Below the pieces are notes generated by a model. It ran no database searches. It was not told the DNA's origin and worked only from the letters and a program-made list of their open reading frames with translations. Source: CAYMRL01 sp964398985 (lineage in GTDB: Bacteria; Deinococcota; Deinococci; Deinococcales; Trueperaceae). From it: a stretch of 64,000 nucleotides of DNA. The stretch covers positions 1-64,000 of the forward strand of contig CAYNOS010000002.1 of the NCBI GenBank assembly GCA_964398985.1, written 5' to 3'. Both the position numbers and the translations under genes were made by a program. Shown piece after piece: positions 9,421-18,420 of this stretch (within the stretch, counting starts at the first letter, position 1; the number at the start of each line of letters is the position of its first letter).

Positions 9421-11183
9421 TCACATGGCCGAAGAGACGGTGGTGCCAAGGGCGGTGTCACAGGTGCGTTGCAGGGGNNNNNNNNNNNNNNNNNNNNNNN
9501 NNNNNNNNNNNNNNNNNNNNNNNNNNNNNNNNNNNNNNNNNNNNNNNNNNNNNNNNNNNNNNNNNNNNNNNNNNNNNACATGGCCGAAGAGACGGTGGTG
9601 CCAAGGGCGGTGTCACAGGTGCGTTGCAGGGGGAGGAGCGGCGCGATGGCGAAGCCCGCCTGGACAGCGGGGCAGTCGCACTCACCGGGTTCTCCCTGTG
9701 GGCCCTGGGGGCCCGCCGGGCCAGTTGGACCAGCCGGCCCCTGAGGGCCCTGTGCTCCGGTCGCTCCAGTGTCACCCTTGGGACCCGCGGGACCCGCGGG
9801 ACCCGCCGGGCCAGTTTGACCAGCCGGCCCTTGAGGGCCCTGGGCTCCGGTCGCTCCAGTGTCACCCTTGTCACCCTTGTCGCCCTTGGGGCCGGTGGCG
9901 CCCGTCGCGCCCGTCGCGCCCGTGGCGCCCTGGGGTCCAGGTGGACCGTCGGGGCCCGCCGGGCCGGTGGGACCAGCCGGTCCCTGAGGGCCCTGGGCTC
10001 CAGTCGCGCCGGTCGCGCCCGTGTCGCCTTTCAGACCTTGAGGACCCTGCAGTCCCTGGGGACCCTGAGGACCCTGATCTCCCTGATCCCCCTTGGGACC
10101 TTGCTCGCCCTGCACCCCAGCGGGCCCCATCGGTCCCATCGTCCCCGGAGGCCCCATGGGGCCGGTCGCGCCGGGCGGACCTGCGGGACCCTGTGGCCCG
10201 GTGGCGCCAGTCAGCCCACGAAGACCGGGGGCGCCGGCGGGGCCGGTGTTCCCGGCCGGACCCTGTGGACCGGGTCGACCCAAACAGTCGAGCGCGTCCA
10301 CCACGTCGTCGCCGTTGACGTCTTCAAAGGGGTCGGGCTGGCCGTTGCCGTTGAGGTCCCAACACGACAGCCCAGCGCTCCCGTTTTCGCCAGGGGCTCC
10401 TGGCTCGCCTGGCGGGCCGGCGGGGCCAGCAGGTCCCGCGGGCCCCACTGGACCTACGGGGCCGGGAGGGCCCTCGAGTCCAGTTAGTCCTGTCAACCCC
10501 GTCTCGCCTATCGGTCCCGGCGGGCCGGCGGGGCCGATCTCACCGGGAGGGCCGGCGGGACCGGTCGCGCCGGCTGGGCCCTGCGGTCCGACTCGTCCGG
10601 TCTCACCCTGGGGCCCGGGAGGTCCTTGCGGGCCGATCAGCGCGCCAGCGGCGATGTCGGCTCGGAGGGAGGCGACCTCCTGGCTCATCGCGCCCAGGCG
10701 CTCCTGAACGGCCTGCGTTCCGCACTCTGTCTTGGCGTCGACGACCTCGACCGCCATTGCCAGCAGCTTGGCGATCTGGTAGCCGGTGAGGAACTCGTCG
10801 CCTCGCAGCTGGCCGTCGGGGAACGCCTCGCGAACGCCGAGCGCCGCGATCCGCGCCGCGGCGCCGGCGGCCCAGTGATCGCCTGGCACGTCGCTGAACG
10901 CGAAGCCGGCATCGGTGAGGCCCGTCATCGCGTCGGTGCAACCGGTAGCGGCATCGACGCGCGCCAACAGCCGGTCGACCAGGAGCGCTGCCTGATAGCC
11001 GGTCACCGCCTCCTCGCTGAGGAAGCCACCATCGGGGAAGGTGGTGTCTACTTGCGCGTCGCCCAGTTGCCTGAGCGCCTCCCTACCCCACTCGTCCGAG
11101 TCCTGAGCGAGGCCGATGGCCGTCGCCAGGATGACCACTAGAAGCAACACTGTTCTTGCCACCAAACCACCTACCACTCCCAT
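9421..11183 (-). CDS. SLH-like, collagen-repeat surface protein, larger paralogue (interrupted by assembly gap)
   Basis: Same architecture as its downstream neighbour. Signal segment 1-26; SLH-like repeats at about 29-82 (TTFPDGGFLSEEAVTGYQAA) and 92-154 (FSDVPGDHWAAGAAARIAALG), each ending in Cys. A short helix comes next. Collagen triplets run 184-272 and 302-500, separated by C274 to C300, which bound the calcium-type loops DLNGNGQPDPFE and DVNGDDVVDALD. A Cys-containing tail (ECDCPAVQAG, RTCD) follows. The N run at 9478-9577 falls in the 3' end. Joining the identical 55-bp flanks gives a TGA at 9421-9423 and a 535-aa product; read literally through the Ns the frame would stop at 9369. The ATG at 11183 has TAAAGT eight bases upstream. 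Confidence 0.8.
9423..9477. repeat. 55-bp direct repeat, left copy (gap flank)
   Basis: Identical over 55 bp to 9578-9632, on the other side of the N run. This looks like an unmerged overlap of two contig ends, not a biological repeat. Confidence 0.9.
9478..9577. other. Assembly gap (100 N)
   Basis: Exactly 100 undetermined bases, the conventional length for a scaffold gap of unknown size. It is flanked by an identical 55-bp sequence on both sides. Confidence 0.99.
9578..9632. repeat. 55-bp direct repeat, right copy (gap flank)
   Basis: Second copy of 9423-9477; see the gap entry. Confidence 0.9.
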
Positions 11184-11191
11184 GCGGGAAC

Positions 11192-11197
11192 ACTTTA
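11192..11197 (-). promoter_or_regulatory. Minus-10 box of the larger SLH-collagen gene
   Basis: TAAAGT on the minus strand, eight bases before the ATG at 11183; no Shine-Dalgarno between, so probably leaderless. Confidence 0.45.
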
Positions 11198-11294
11198 GCC
11201 TGGACCCGGCCGCCCCCGACTGCGCGGCAGGGGCCGACGCCAGAACTGCCGATCGCTTGCATGCGCGCGGACGCCCGCGGGCGTCCTGAGGGTT

Positions 11295-11300
11295 GATAAT
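11295..11300 (+). promoter_or_regulatory. Minus-10 box of the TPR gene
   Basis: GATAAT, preceded by TT, ends eleven bases before the GTG at 11312. No ribosome-binding site is seen in the gap. Confidence 0.4.
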
Positions 11301-11311
11301 GAGCACTAGAC

Positions 11312-12973
11312 GTGAGAATCGCCTTACCCGGTAACCGCATCGCCAGCCGGCGCTGGCTCGCCCTGCTGCCGGCGATCTTCTTGTTCGCCGCTGTGGTCGC
11401 CGGCATCAGCACGGCACAGAGCGCGCTGTCCGAGGAGGCCGCCGCCGCGCTGAGGACTGCGCAGCATGCGGCCGCCGAAGCGATCGCCACCTACGAGCGC
11501 CACTTCCCTGACCAACCGTTGTGGCGCATTGCGGTCGAGGAAGGCGAGCGCGCCCGGGCACTGGCGCCGGGGCGCACCGAGCCGCTGCGCTTCCTCGCGC
11601 AGGTGTACGGCACGACCGGCTGGACGGCGCGAACCTGGCAAGCCTGGCAGGAGTACATGCGACTGGGCGGAACGCTCGATGCTCGCTCGCGTGGCGATGC
11701 CGCGGAAGCGGCACTCACTCTCGGCTATCAAGCCTTCTCGATCGGCGCCCTCGACACGGCGCGCGAGCTGCTGTCGGCAGCCAACGACCTCGAGCCGGGC
11801 AACGTCAACACGGCCACCTACCTCGGCCAGACCGAGCTCGCGCTCGGCAACGCACAGGCGGCGGCACCGTTCCTGCGGCTGGCGGTCGAGACCTACCCGC
11901 AGCTGCGGCCGCAGCTCGAGCGCGCGCAACTCGGCGCCAACTACGGCCTGCCCGCGGCCGACGCGTTCCTCGGCGCCGAAGCGAGGATGGCGGAGGGTGA
12001 CGCGGCCGGCGCCCTGCCCCTCTACAGCCAGGCCATGCAGATCGCGCCGAACTTCACCGATGCCGTGCGCGGCGCGGCCGCTGCCTACGGCGGCCTGGGT
12101 CAGACGCAACTCGCCAGGGCGATGTGGGAGAGGGTCGCCGAGATCGTACCCGGCGACCCCGAAGCCGCCGAGGTGCTGGCGCGTTTCCAGGCGGCGGACG
12201 ACGCCGCGGCAGAGGCCGCCGCGGCCGCCGAAGCCGCGCAGGCGGCCATCGCAGCGGCCGAGCAGGCGGCTGCCCTGGCGGCGGCGCAGCAAGCCGAAGC
12301 CGAAGCCACTGCGCCCGCGGTCACGCTGACTCCCGAACCACAGGTGACGATCACCGTTCCGGAGCCGGAGCCCGAACCGGAACCCGAGCCGGAGCCGACA
12401 GTCGTTCAGCCACCCCCGACACCGGAGCCACCGGTCGTCGTCACCCCCGCGCAGCCCGTCGGGCCGGCCCTGACGTTGCTGGACGCGACCCTCACCCCGA
12501 GGGCGCCCGCCGACGGAGGCGACGGCGCCTTCACCTTCCTGCCGGCGCCGGCCGCGGCCGTCGGCAACCTGGACACCCCGTTCGACTACGGCGCCGGCAC
12601 CCTGCACCTACGCGTCGAGGTCATCGACAAACCGACTGACGAGCCGGTGCTGCTGCAGCTGTGCCTGGTGCCGGACGACCTGATCACGGTCGCGCCGGCG
12701 TGCAGTGCGGCAGCGAGCCTCCGACTCGGCGGCCCCGGGGTCGTCACGGCCACTCAGAGCGTCGCAGCGATGGAGGGCTCGACCGCCGTCGACTGGTCGC
12801 AAGGGATGGCGCAACTGATCGTGGTCCTGCGCGACGTAAGGGGGCTGCCGCTGGACCCGCGCTACGCGACCGACGAGAACGGTCGACCGTTGGACGTCAG
12901 CGCCCACTACCCGCTGACGTTCAAGGTCGACGCGGTGCTGGTACCGGCTGGCGGCGCTTTCGCGGGCTGGTGA
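11312..12973 (+). CDS. TPR-repeat envelope protein with Pro-Glu linker
   Basis: 553 aa. An N-terminal hydrophobic segment (about 17-36) ending in TAQSA looks like a signal peptide or anchor. Residues about 45-290 are helical TPR-like repeats, for example ALTLGYQAFSIGALDTAREL and ATYLGQTELALGNAQAAAPF. Residues 295-335 are an Ala/Glu/Gln-rich helix. A proline-glutamate run near 345-370 acts as a rigid spacer, and a C-terminal beta-rich domain of about 150 residues is not one I recognise. The layout suggests an envelope scaffold that crosses a thick wall or periplasm. It starts at GTG with a minus-10 box eleven bases upstream. Convergent with ugd. Confidence 0.7.
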   Translation: MRIALPGNRIASRRWLALLPAIFLFAAVVAGISTAQSALSEEAAAALRTAQHAAAEAIATYERHFPDQPLWRIAVEEGERARALAPGRTEPLRFLAQVYGTTGWTARTWQAWQEYMRLGGTLDARSRGDAAEAALTLGYQAFSIGALDTARELLSAANDLEPGNVNTATYLGQTELALGNAQAAAPFLRLAVETYPQLRPQLERAQLGANYGLPAADAFLGAEARMAEGDAAGALPLYSQAMQIAPNFTDAVRGAAAAYGGLGQTQLARAMWERVAEIVPGDPEAAEVLARFQAADDAAAEAAAAAEAAQAAIAAAEQAAALAAAQQAEAEATAPAVTLTPEPQVTITVPEPEPEPEPEPEPTVVQPPPTPEPPVVVTPAQPVGPALTLLDATLTPRAPADGGDGAFTFLPAPAAAVGNLDTPFDYGAGTLHLRVEVIDKPTDEPVLLQLCLVPDDLITVAPACSAAASLRLGGPGVVTATQSVAAMEGSTAVDWSQGMAQLIVVLRDVRGLPLDPRYATDENGRPLDVSAHYPLTFKVDAVLVPAGGAFAGW

Positions 12974-13001
12974 CTGCCGGCGGCGCGAATCTATCGGCGA
13001 T

Positions 13002-14357
13002 TCAGCGGCCGATCCCGACGTAGTTGAGACCTGCGGCCCGCACCGCGCTCGGCTGCAAGAGGTTGCGGGCGTCGAGCATCAGATCGCCGCGCATGACCCC
13101 GCGGAGGGCGCCAAGGTCTAGCTGCCGGTACTGCGGCCAGTCGGTGACGACGACGACCGCGTCGCAATCGCGCGCGAGCTCCAGCTCGTCAGCGGAGTAC
13201 TCGACGGGCAGGTCCGGGTAGTGGCGCTGGGCGTTCGGCATGGCGACGGGGTCGTGGACCTTGACCATGGCGCCGCGCTCCACTAGATGCTTGATCAGCG
13301 TCAACGCGGGAGCGTCCCTGAGATCGTCGGTGTTGCCCTTGAACGCCAGTCCCAGCAGGCCGATGGTGGTGCCCCTCAGCACCTTGAGGTGCTGCTGGAG
13401 CTTCTCGACGACGTACAGGCGCTGCCTGCGGTTGACCTCGATGGCGGAACTCACGATCGGCATCGTGTAGTCGTAGCCGCTCGCCAGCGCCAGAACCGCC
13501 GAGGTGTCCTTGCCGAAGCAGCTGCCGCCCCAGCCGATGCCCGCATGCAAGAACTTGCCGCCGATGCGCGCGTCGAGGCCGATCGCCCTAGCGACCTCGG
13601 TGATGTCGGCGCCGACACGCTCGGCGAGGCCGGAGAACTCGTTGATGAAGCTGATCTTGGAGGCGAGGAACGCGTTGGCCGCGTACTTGGTCAACTCGGC
13701 GCTGGTCGCCGAGGTCGTGATCAATGGCGGTAGGCCGTAGTTCTCGGGGCGCGGCGTGCCCGGCGGCGGCTCGAACGTCTGCTCGAGGATCGGCGCGTAC
13801 ATCTCGCGCAGGATCCCGGCGGCGCTGGGGTCATCGACGCCGATCACGATCCGGTCCGGGTATAGCGAATCGTGGACGGCGCGCCCCTCGGCGAGGAACT
13901 CGGGGTTCGAGGCCACGAACACCTCGGCCTCGACCGACCTGGCGGCCAAGGCCCGGGAGATGATCCCTTGAACATGGCGCGCGCTGCCGACCGGCACCGT
14001 CGACTTGTTGACGACGACCAGCCGCGAGCCGGGCTGGATGAGGTCCGCCACCTCGTGAGCGGCGCGGTCGACGAACTGCAGGTCGGCGTCGCCGTTGCTC
14101 TTGGAAGGCGTGCCCACGGCAATCATCACGACGCCCGTGCCGCTGAGCTCCGGGATGTCGGTGCGGAACGTCAGGTTCGGCCGGCCCGCTTGCAGCAGCT
14201 CTCTGAGGCCGTCCTCGAAGATCGTCGGCTCTCCCCCCGAAAGCTTCTCGATGATCTCGGGTTTCTTGTCGACGCAGGTGACGTCGTGCCCCAGGTAGGC
14301 GAGCGCCGCCCCGGTGGTCAGACCGACGTAGCCGGTTCCTATGATCGTGACCTTCAC
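13002..14357 (-). CDS. ugd: UDP-glucose 6-dehydrogenase family protein
   Basis: Cytosolic NAD-dependent four-electron oxidation of a UDP-hexose to the UDP-uronate, 451 aa. N-terminal Rossmann fold VKVTIIGTGYVGLTTGAALA. The catalytic Cys lies in GIGWGGSCFGKDTSAV, and the C-terminal UDP-binding domain has LLGLAFKGNTDDLRDAPAL. The GGSCF form points to UDP-glucose dehydrogenase rather than the UDP-GlcNAc (WbpA/WecC) type, which has GGHC. I place the start at GTG 14357, with GAGGT nine bases upstream; a farther ATG would overlap the stop of wzc. Second gene after wzc, so it probably supplies UDP-glucuronate to the same glycan. Confidence 0.88.
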   Translation of the reverse strand: MKVTIIGTGYVGLTTGAALAYLGHDVTCVDKKPEIIEKLSGGEPTIFEDGLRELLQAGRPNLTFRTDIPELSGTGVVMIAVGTPSKSNGDADLQFVDRAAHEVADLIQPGSRLVVVNKSTVPVGSARHVQGIISRALAARSVEAEVFVASNPEFLAEGRAVHDSLYPDRIVIGVDDPSAAGILREMYAPILEQTFEPPPGTPRPENYGLPPLITTSATSAELTKYAANAFLASKISFINEFSGLAERVGADITEVARAIGLDARIGGKFLHAGIGWGGSCFGKDTSAVLALASGYDYTMPIVSSAIEVNRRQRLYVVEKLQQHLKVLRGTTIGLLGLAFKGNTDDLRDAPALTLIKHLVERGAMVKVHDPVAMPNAQRHYPDLPVEYSADELELARDCDAVVVVTDWPQYRQLDLGALRGVMRGDLMLDARNLLQPSAVRAAGLNYVGIGR

Positions 14358-14382
14358 TGCTGGAGACCTCGCAATTCGTTCT

Positions 14383-16008
14383 TCAACCGCGCCGGCCGGA
14401 GTTGCGGACACTGACGCGCGCCTCGCTCTTCGGGGCGACTGGCTGCTCGCTGTCGCTGACGCTTCCGTAGCCGTAACCGTAGCTTGCCATCCCGCGCACC
14501 TGCGGTTCTGTGACCATCGTCGCCGCGATGCCCAGCAACCTGACGCCGAGACGCTGGAGGAGCTCGATGGTCGCCCTCACCGGCCGCCGATCGGCACGCC
14601 GCATGTTCACCGCCAACACCGTGCCGGTGCAGTAGGGCGCGATCGTCAAAGCGTCAGCCACCGCCATCACGGGCGGCGAGTCGATGATGATCACGTCGTA
14701 CTCCTGGGACCACAGATCGACGCAGGCATCGAAGCCGCGGCTGAGGACCTCGGCGGCCTGCGACGAGACCTGGAACGACGGCACGATGTCGAGCCGCTGC
14801 TTGCCACCGAGGGGGATGCGCGCCACCATGTGCGATCCGCTCGGGTTCTGCAGGAAGTCGAGCAGATCGGATGCCTGTCCTCGCCGGAGGCCGTACTCCT
14901 GGAACAACACCGGTTGCCGCAGATCGGCGTCGACCAGCAGCGTGCGGTAGTCGTTGCGAGCGAAGCTCTCGGCGAGGTTCATCGCGACCGCCGACTTGCC
15001 CTCGCCCATGTGGCCGCTGGTGACCATGATCACGCGCGTCTCGGCGTCGGCCGTGGCGAACAGCACGCCGGTCCTCAGGTAGCTGGCGGTCTCCCGCGGC
15101 AGGCGTCTGGTGGGCTTCGGCTGCCGCTGGAACTCGGCGAGGATCGGCAGGCCGGTGAGTGCCTCGAGCTCCTCCACCGACCCGATGCGGGTGTCGAGGG
15201 CGTTCTTCACGATCAGCGCGACGTAGGTGAGGACCACAGCGACGAGCGCCGCGAGCAGCGCGGTGGTGAGCGGCCGCGGAGCGACCGGCGCTGCAGGCAG
15301 GCTGGCAGTCTGGAGCATCTCGAGTCGCCCGACCGCCGACGCGCTCATCGTGCGGGCGACCGACAGCGACTGCTGCTGCTGCGCCTGGAACGTGATCAGA
15401 CCGTCTATCTCGGAAGCGCGGCCCGGGTCACCGAGGGCCTGCAAGGCCCTGATCTGTTCGGTCAGCGACGCGATCTGCTGCTCTAGCGAGGTCACCAGCT
15501 GGTCGATGTTGCGACGGGCCCGCTGAACGTCCCAGGCGACGAGCGCCTCGGCCACTGCGTTGGCGAGGCTCGCTGCGTCGGCCGGCAGTCCGGCCTTGGC
15601 GGTAACGGTCACCAGGGAGGATGTTCCGGAGCTGGTGCCGCGCACCCGGTAGTCGCGGCGCAACGAGCGCAGATCGGAGTCGCTGGGTTGGCTTCTGCCC
15701 AACAGGGTCCAGACCGTTGCCGACACCTGATCGCTGCCGGCGGCGGCCTCGTAGGCGCTGACGTCGAGTGGGGGAGCCACCACCTGGGCGACGCCGAAGG
15801 ACCTGAAGTCCGCCGTCGCCGAGGAAGCAAGGACCGTCGCCTGCGCTTCGTAAACCGGATCCTGGCGAGCGGACCACGCATAGGCCAGGTAACCGACCAG
15901 CAAGGCGACCAGCAGCGCCGGCAGCAGTCCACGACGCAACAGCCGCAGGGCTTCTCCGACGGGGATGCTCAGGTCGCTGGTCATCAGGTATCGGCTAACA
16001 GGTATCAC
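14383..16008 (-). CDS. wzc: Chain-length determinant / tyrosine autokinase (Wzc type)
   Basis: Inner-membrane co-polymerase fused to a BY-kinase, 541 aa, controlling surface polysaccharide length and export. Membrane span 1 lies near residues 20-45. The extracytoplasmic Wzz-like region has a coiled coil around 140-215, and span 2 is near 245-270. The kinase starts near 328: Walker A TSGHMGEGKSAVA, Walker A' LLVDADLRQPV, Walker B DVIIIDSPPV. The C-terminus has a short Tyr cluster, ASYGYGYGS, the expected autophosphorylation tail. The GTG at 16008 has GGGAAGG just upstream; the ATG at 15984 is the alternative. Divergent from the TolC-like operon, followed by ugd. Confidence 0.88.
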   Translation of the reverse strand: MIPVSRYLMTSDLSIPVGEALRLLRRGLLPALLVALLVGYLAYAWSARQDPVYEAQATVLASSATADFRSFGVAQVVAPPLDVSAYEAAAGSDQVSATVWTLLGRSQPSDSDLRSLRRDYRVRGTSSGTSSLVTVTAKAGLPADAASLANAVAEALVAWDVQRARRNIDQLVTSLEQQIASLTEQIRALQALGDPGRASEIDGLITFQAQQQQSLSVARTMSASAVGRLEMLQTASLPAAPVAPRPLTTALLAALVAVVLTYVALIVKNALDTRIGSVEELEALTGLPILAEFQRQPKPTRRLPRETASYLRTGVLFATADAETRVIMVTSGHMGEGKSAVAMNLAESFARNDYRTLLVDADLRQPVLFQEYGLRRGQASDLLDFLQNPSGSHMVARIPLGGKQRLDIVPSFQVSSQAAEVLSRGFDACVDLWSQEYDVIIIDSPPVMAVADALTIAPYCTGTVLAVNMRRADRRPVRATIELLQRLGVRLLGIAATMVTEPQVRGMASYGYGYGSVSDSEQPVAPKSEARVSVRNSGRRG

Positions 16009-16104
16009 ATCGCCTTCCCATCGGTGCCGATAAAGCGCACATGCCGACGCCAAGGCTAGCCTCCGCATGTGACCTTCCGCTGAGAGACTCTCAGACGGCC
16101 CGGC

Positions 16105-16110
16105 TACTCT
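16105..16110 (+). promoter_or_regulatory. Minus-10 box of the TolC-like/CDP-sugar operon
   Basis: TACTCT ends ten bases before the GTG at 16121. It lies in the 112-bp divergent region shared with wzc, so the two polysaccharide operons may be co-regulated. Confidence 0.4.
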
Positions 16111-16120
16111 GTCAGGTGAC

Positions 16121-17371
16121 GTGACCCATCCGCGCGCCCCACTGATGCTCGTGTGTTGTGTGGCTGTTGCCGCGTTGCAGGCCGCGCTGTCGGCGTCTTC
16201 GCAACGACCGTCCCGCGGCGGCGATCTGGCGATCGCGTTGGGTGCGCGCTCGACCGCCATGAGCGAACGGGAGGACGAGTTGCAGTCGGCTCGCGACGCG
16301 CTCGTGGTGGCGGTATCGGGGATGAGCTTCACCGCCACCCTCTCGCCGTCGGCGACCTGGGAGCGCGATCTCGTCCCCGCCGGCAGCGGCGTCGAGTTCG
16401 ACGCCGATCTGGCAGTGGCCGGCCAGCTCATGTACCGCTACGACCAGCGTGCGCTGCTGACCGCCAGGCTGGCTGTCGTGAGAGCCGAGGGGAGGCTCAC
16501 AGCGCAGAGGCGCTCGGACGTCGAGCGCGCCCTACTGGCCCTCAGCTCCTTGCGGCTGGCGCTGAGAACAGCGGCCGACGCCGAGGCGGCCCTGCGATCG
16601 GCGAGGAGCGAGGACGCGCCGGAGAACGACCTGCTCACCGAACTGGAGCTCAGGAGCGCCGCTCTCGACCTGCGCGCGGCCGAGGAGTCCGTCGACGCTC
16701 AACGGCAGGCCCTCGCCGAGCTCGGGGTGCACGCTCAAGGCGCCCTGAGCGAGATCTACTTCGCAGTGCCCCAGGCGCAGCCCGAGACGCACCAGCAGGT
16801 CGCGATCCTGAGGCTGCAACTGTCGCAGGCAGCCGCCGCAGTGCGCGCCGCCGAGTTCGCGTTCCTCCCGACGGTCGAGCTCACCGGACGCTACGAGGAG
16901 TCAGGCGTCACCGCTTCCGGGCGTGTCGCGCTCGCCGCGGGCAGGCCGGAGGTCGCGCTCGGTGTCGCCTACCGGCCGGACGACGACAGGACCTGGCAGG
17001 TTGGGATCGGCGCGACGTTCAGAGTGCGCGACACCGATCTCAGGAGCCTGGCGGCCGCCGAAGCCTCGCTGCTCGAGGCGAGTGCGGCGGTCGAAGCGTT
17101 CCTCGCCTCCTATGACCGGAGGTCGCGCGAGTCGCTGAACGCTGTCGCGATCGCGGAGGAGGGGTTCTCCATCGCGATGGGGTTGCTCGCGCTGGCGCAC
17201 GAGGGCGTCGCGCGTGCTTCCGGTGAAGTCGAGATGAGGCGGGCGCAGCAGGCGCTACGACGTGCGGATGACGCGGCCGAGAGAGCCTGGCAGCGTTACG
17301 TTAGGGCCATTGGCGATCACCTGGAGGTCGCAGATGGCGACTGGTGGGTGGACGAAGCGGAGGAAGAATGA
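16121..17371 (+). CDS. TolC-like outer-membrane/periplasmic protein
   Basis: 416 aa with an N-terminal signal-like segment (about 8-26). Long alpha-helical heptad regions (about 130-215 and 300-410) alternate with short beta-rich stretches (SGMSFTATLSPSATWER, LPTVELTGRYEESG, VALGVAYRPDD). This duplicated helix-strand plan is that of TolC-family outer-membrane factors, and the length fits. It opens an operon of sugar-nucleotide genes and sits opposite wzc, so polysaccharide export is a better guess than drug efflux. Sequence similarity to TolC is weak by eye; the fold call rests on the repeat pattern. The TGA overlaps the next ATG by four bases. Confidence 0.65.
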   Translation: MTHPRAPLMLVCCVAVAALQAALSASSQRPSRGGDLAIALGARSTAMSEREDELQSARDALVVAVSGMSFTATLSPSATWERDLVPAGSGVEFDADLAVAGQLMYRYDQRALLTARLAVVRAEGRLTAQRRSDVERALLALSSLRLALRTAADAEAALRSARSEDAPENDLLTELELRSAALDLRAAEESVDAQRQALAELGVHAQGALSEIYFAVPQAQPETHQQVAILRLQLSQAAAAVRAAEFAFLPTVELTGRYEESGVTASGRVALAAGRPEVALGVAYRPDDDRTWQVGIGATFRVRDTDLRSLAAAEASLLEASAAVEAFLASYDRRSRESLNAVAIAEEGFSIAMGLLALAHEGVARASGEVEMRRAQQALRRADDAAERAWQRYVRAIGDHLEVADGDWWVDEAEEE

Positions 17372-18420
17372 AGGTCTTGGTTACTGGAACCGATGGGTAC
17401 CTGGGGGCGGTCCTCGCTCCGGAACTCATGCGCAGGGGTCACACCGTTCTCGGCGTCGACACCGGCTTCTACAAGGAGGGGTGGCTGTATCACGGCTTCG
17501 ACCGTGCCCCTGAGACGCTGGTGATGGACCTTCGGGACCTCACTCCCGAGCGCCTGCGTGGGTTCGACGCCGTGGTCCACATGGCGGAGCTGTCCAACGA
17601 TCCGGCTGGCGAGCTCGCTCCCAACATCACCTACGACATCAATCACGTCGGCTCCGTGAGGCTCGCGGAGGCCGCTCGCGCGGCCGGTGTGGAACGTTTC
17701 GTCTACATGTCGTCTTGCAGCGTCTACGGCGTCGCCGAGCAGGACTTCGTCGACGAGACCTCGAAGGTCAACCCGCAGACCGCCTACGCGATCTGCAAGA
17801 CGCTCGTCGAACGGGACGTGTCCCAGCTGGCGGGCGACGACTTCTCGCCCACCTTCTTGCGCAACGCCACCGCTTACGGGGCGAGCCCGCGCATGCGCTT
17901 CGACATCGTCCTGAACAACCTGTCCGGCTACGCGTACACGACCAAGGAGATCAAGATGCTCTCGGACGGCACCCCGTGGCGGCCCTTGGTCCACGCTCGC
18001 GATATCGCCAAGGCTGTCCGGTGCGCTCTCGAGGCGCCGCGCGCCGCGGTTCACGATCAGATCTTCAACGTCGGCGACACCGAACACAACTACCAGGTGA
18101 GGCAGGTCGCCGAGATCGTGGCCGAGACCTTCCCCGGCTGCCAGCTCAGCTTCGGGGACCAGGGTTCGGACAACCGCAGCTACCGCGTCAACTTCGACAA
18201 GATCGCTTCTCAGCTGCCGGGCTTCGCTTGCGAGTGGGACGCCCGCCGTGGCGCCCAAGAGCTGCTGGCGGTGTTCGAGCGCGTGGGTCTGACCAAAGAG
18301 CAGTTCCTGTCCCGCGACTTCACGCGCCTGAAGATGCTTCAGCATCTCCTCGCCAGCGGCCAGATCGACAAGGAGTTCCGTTGGCGCCCACTCGAGGCGC
18401 AGGCAGCGGTGACGGCATGA
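17368..18420 (+). CDS. NAD-dependent epimerase/dehydratase
   Basis: 350-aa extended short-chain dehydrogenase acting on a nucleotide sugar in the cytosol. MKVLVTGTDGYLGAVLAP gives the GxxGxxG NAD motif; YMSSCSVYG carries the catalytic Ser/Thr region and YAICK the Tyr-x-x-x-Lys pair. The C-terminal part has PLVHARDIAKAV, typical of sugar epimerases. Start is ATG 17368, with GCGGAGGAAGA upstream and a four-base overlap with the TolC-like gene. Substrate is not given by sequence. The presence of rfbF three genes on suggests a CDP-linked sugar, but this is not obviously CDP-glucose 4,6-dehydratase. Confidence 0.82.
   Translation: MKVLVTGTDGYLGAVLAPELMRRGHTVLGVDTGFYKEGWLYHGFDRAPETLVMDLRDLTPERLRGFDAVVHMAELSNDPAGELAPNITYDINHVGSVRLAEAARAAGVERFVYMSSCSVYGVAEQDFVDETSKVNPQTAYAICKTLVERDVSQLAGDDFSPTFLRNATAYGASPRMRFDIVLNNLSGYAYTTKEIKMLSDGTPWRPLVHARDIAKAVRCALEAPRAAVHDQIFNVGDTEHNYQVRQVAEIVAETFPGCQLSFGDQGSDNRSYRVNFDKIASQLPGFACEWDARRGAQELLAVFERVGLTKEQFLSRDFTRLKMLQHLLASGQIDKEFRWRPLEAQAAVTA

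Noticed and set aside
9646..10600. Plus-strand frames with Pro/Gly or Arg/Gly repeats over the collagen genes
   Set aside because: They are antisense readings of the repetitive G-X-Y codons and lack start signals.
9650..10620. Possible CRISPR-like or tandem DNA repeat array
   Set aside because: The periodicity is 9 bases and coding (collagen triplets), without spacers or cas genes.
12985..13003. Terminator hairpin between the TPR gene and ugd
   Set aside because: The stem is only five base pairs (GAATC/GATTC), and it overlaps the ugd stop codon; too weak to call.
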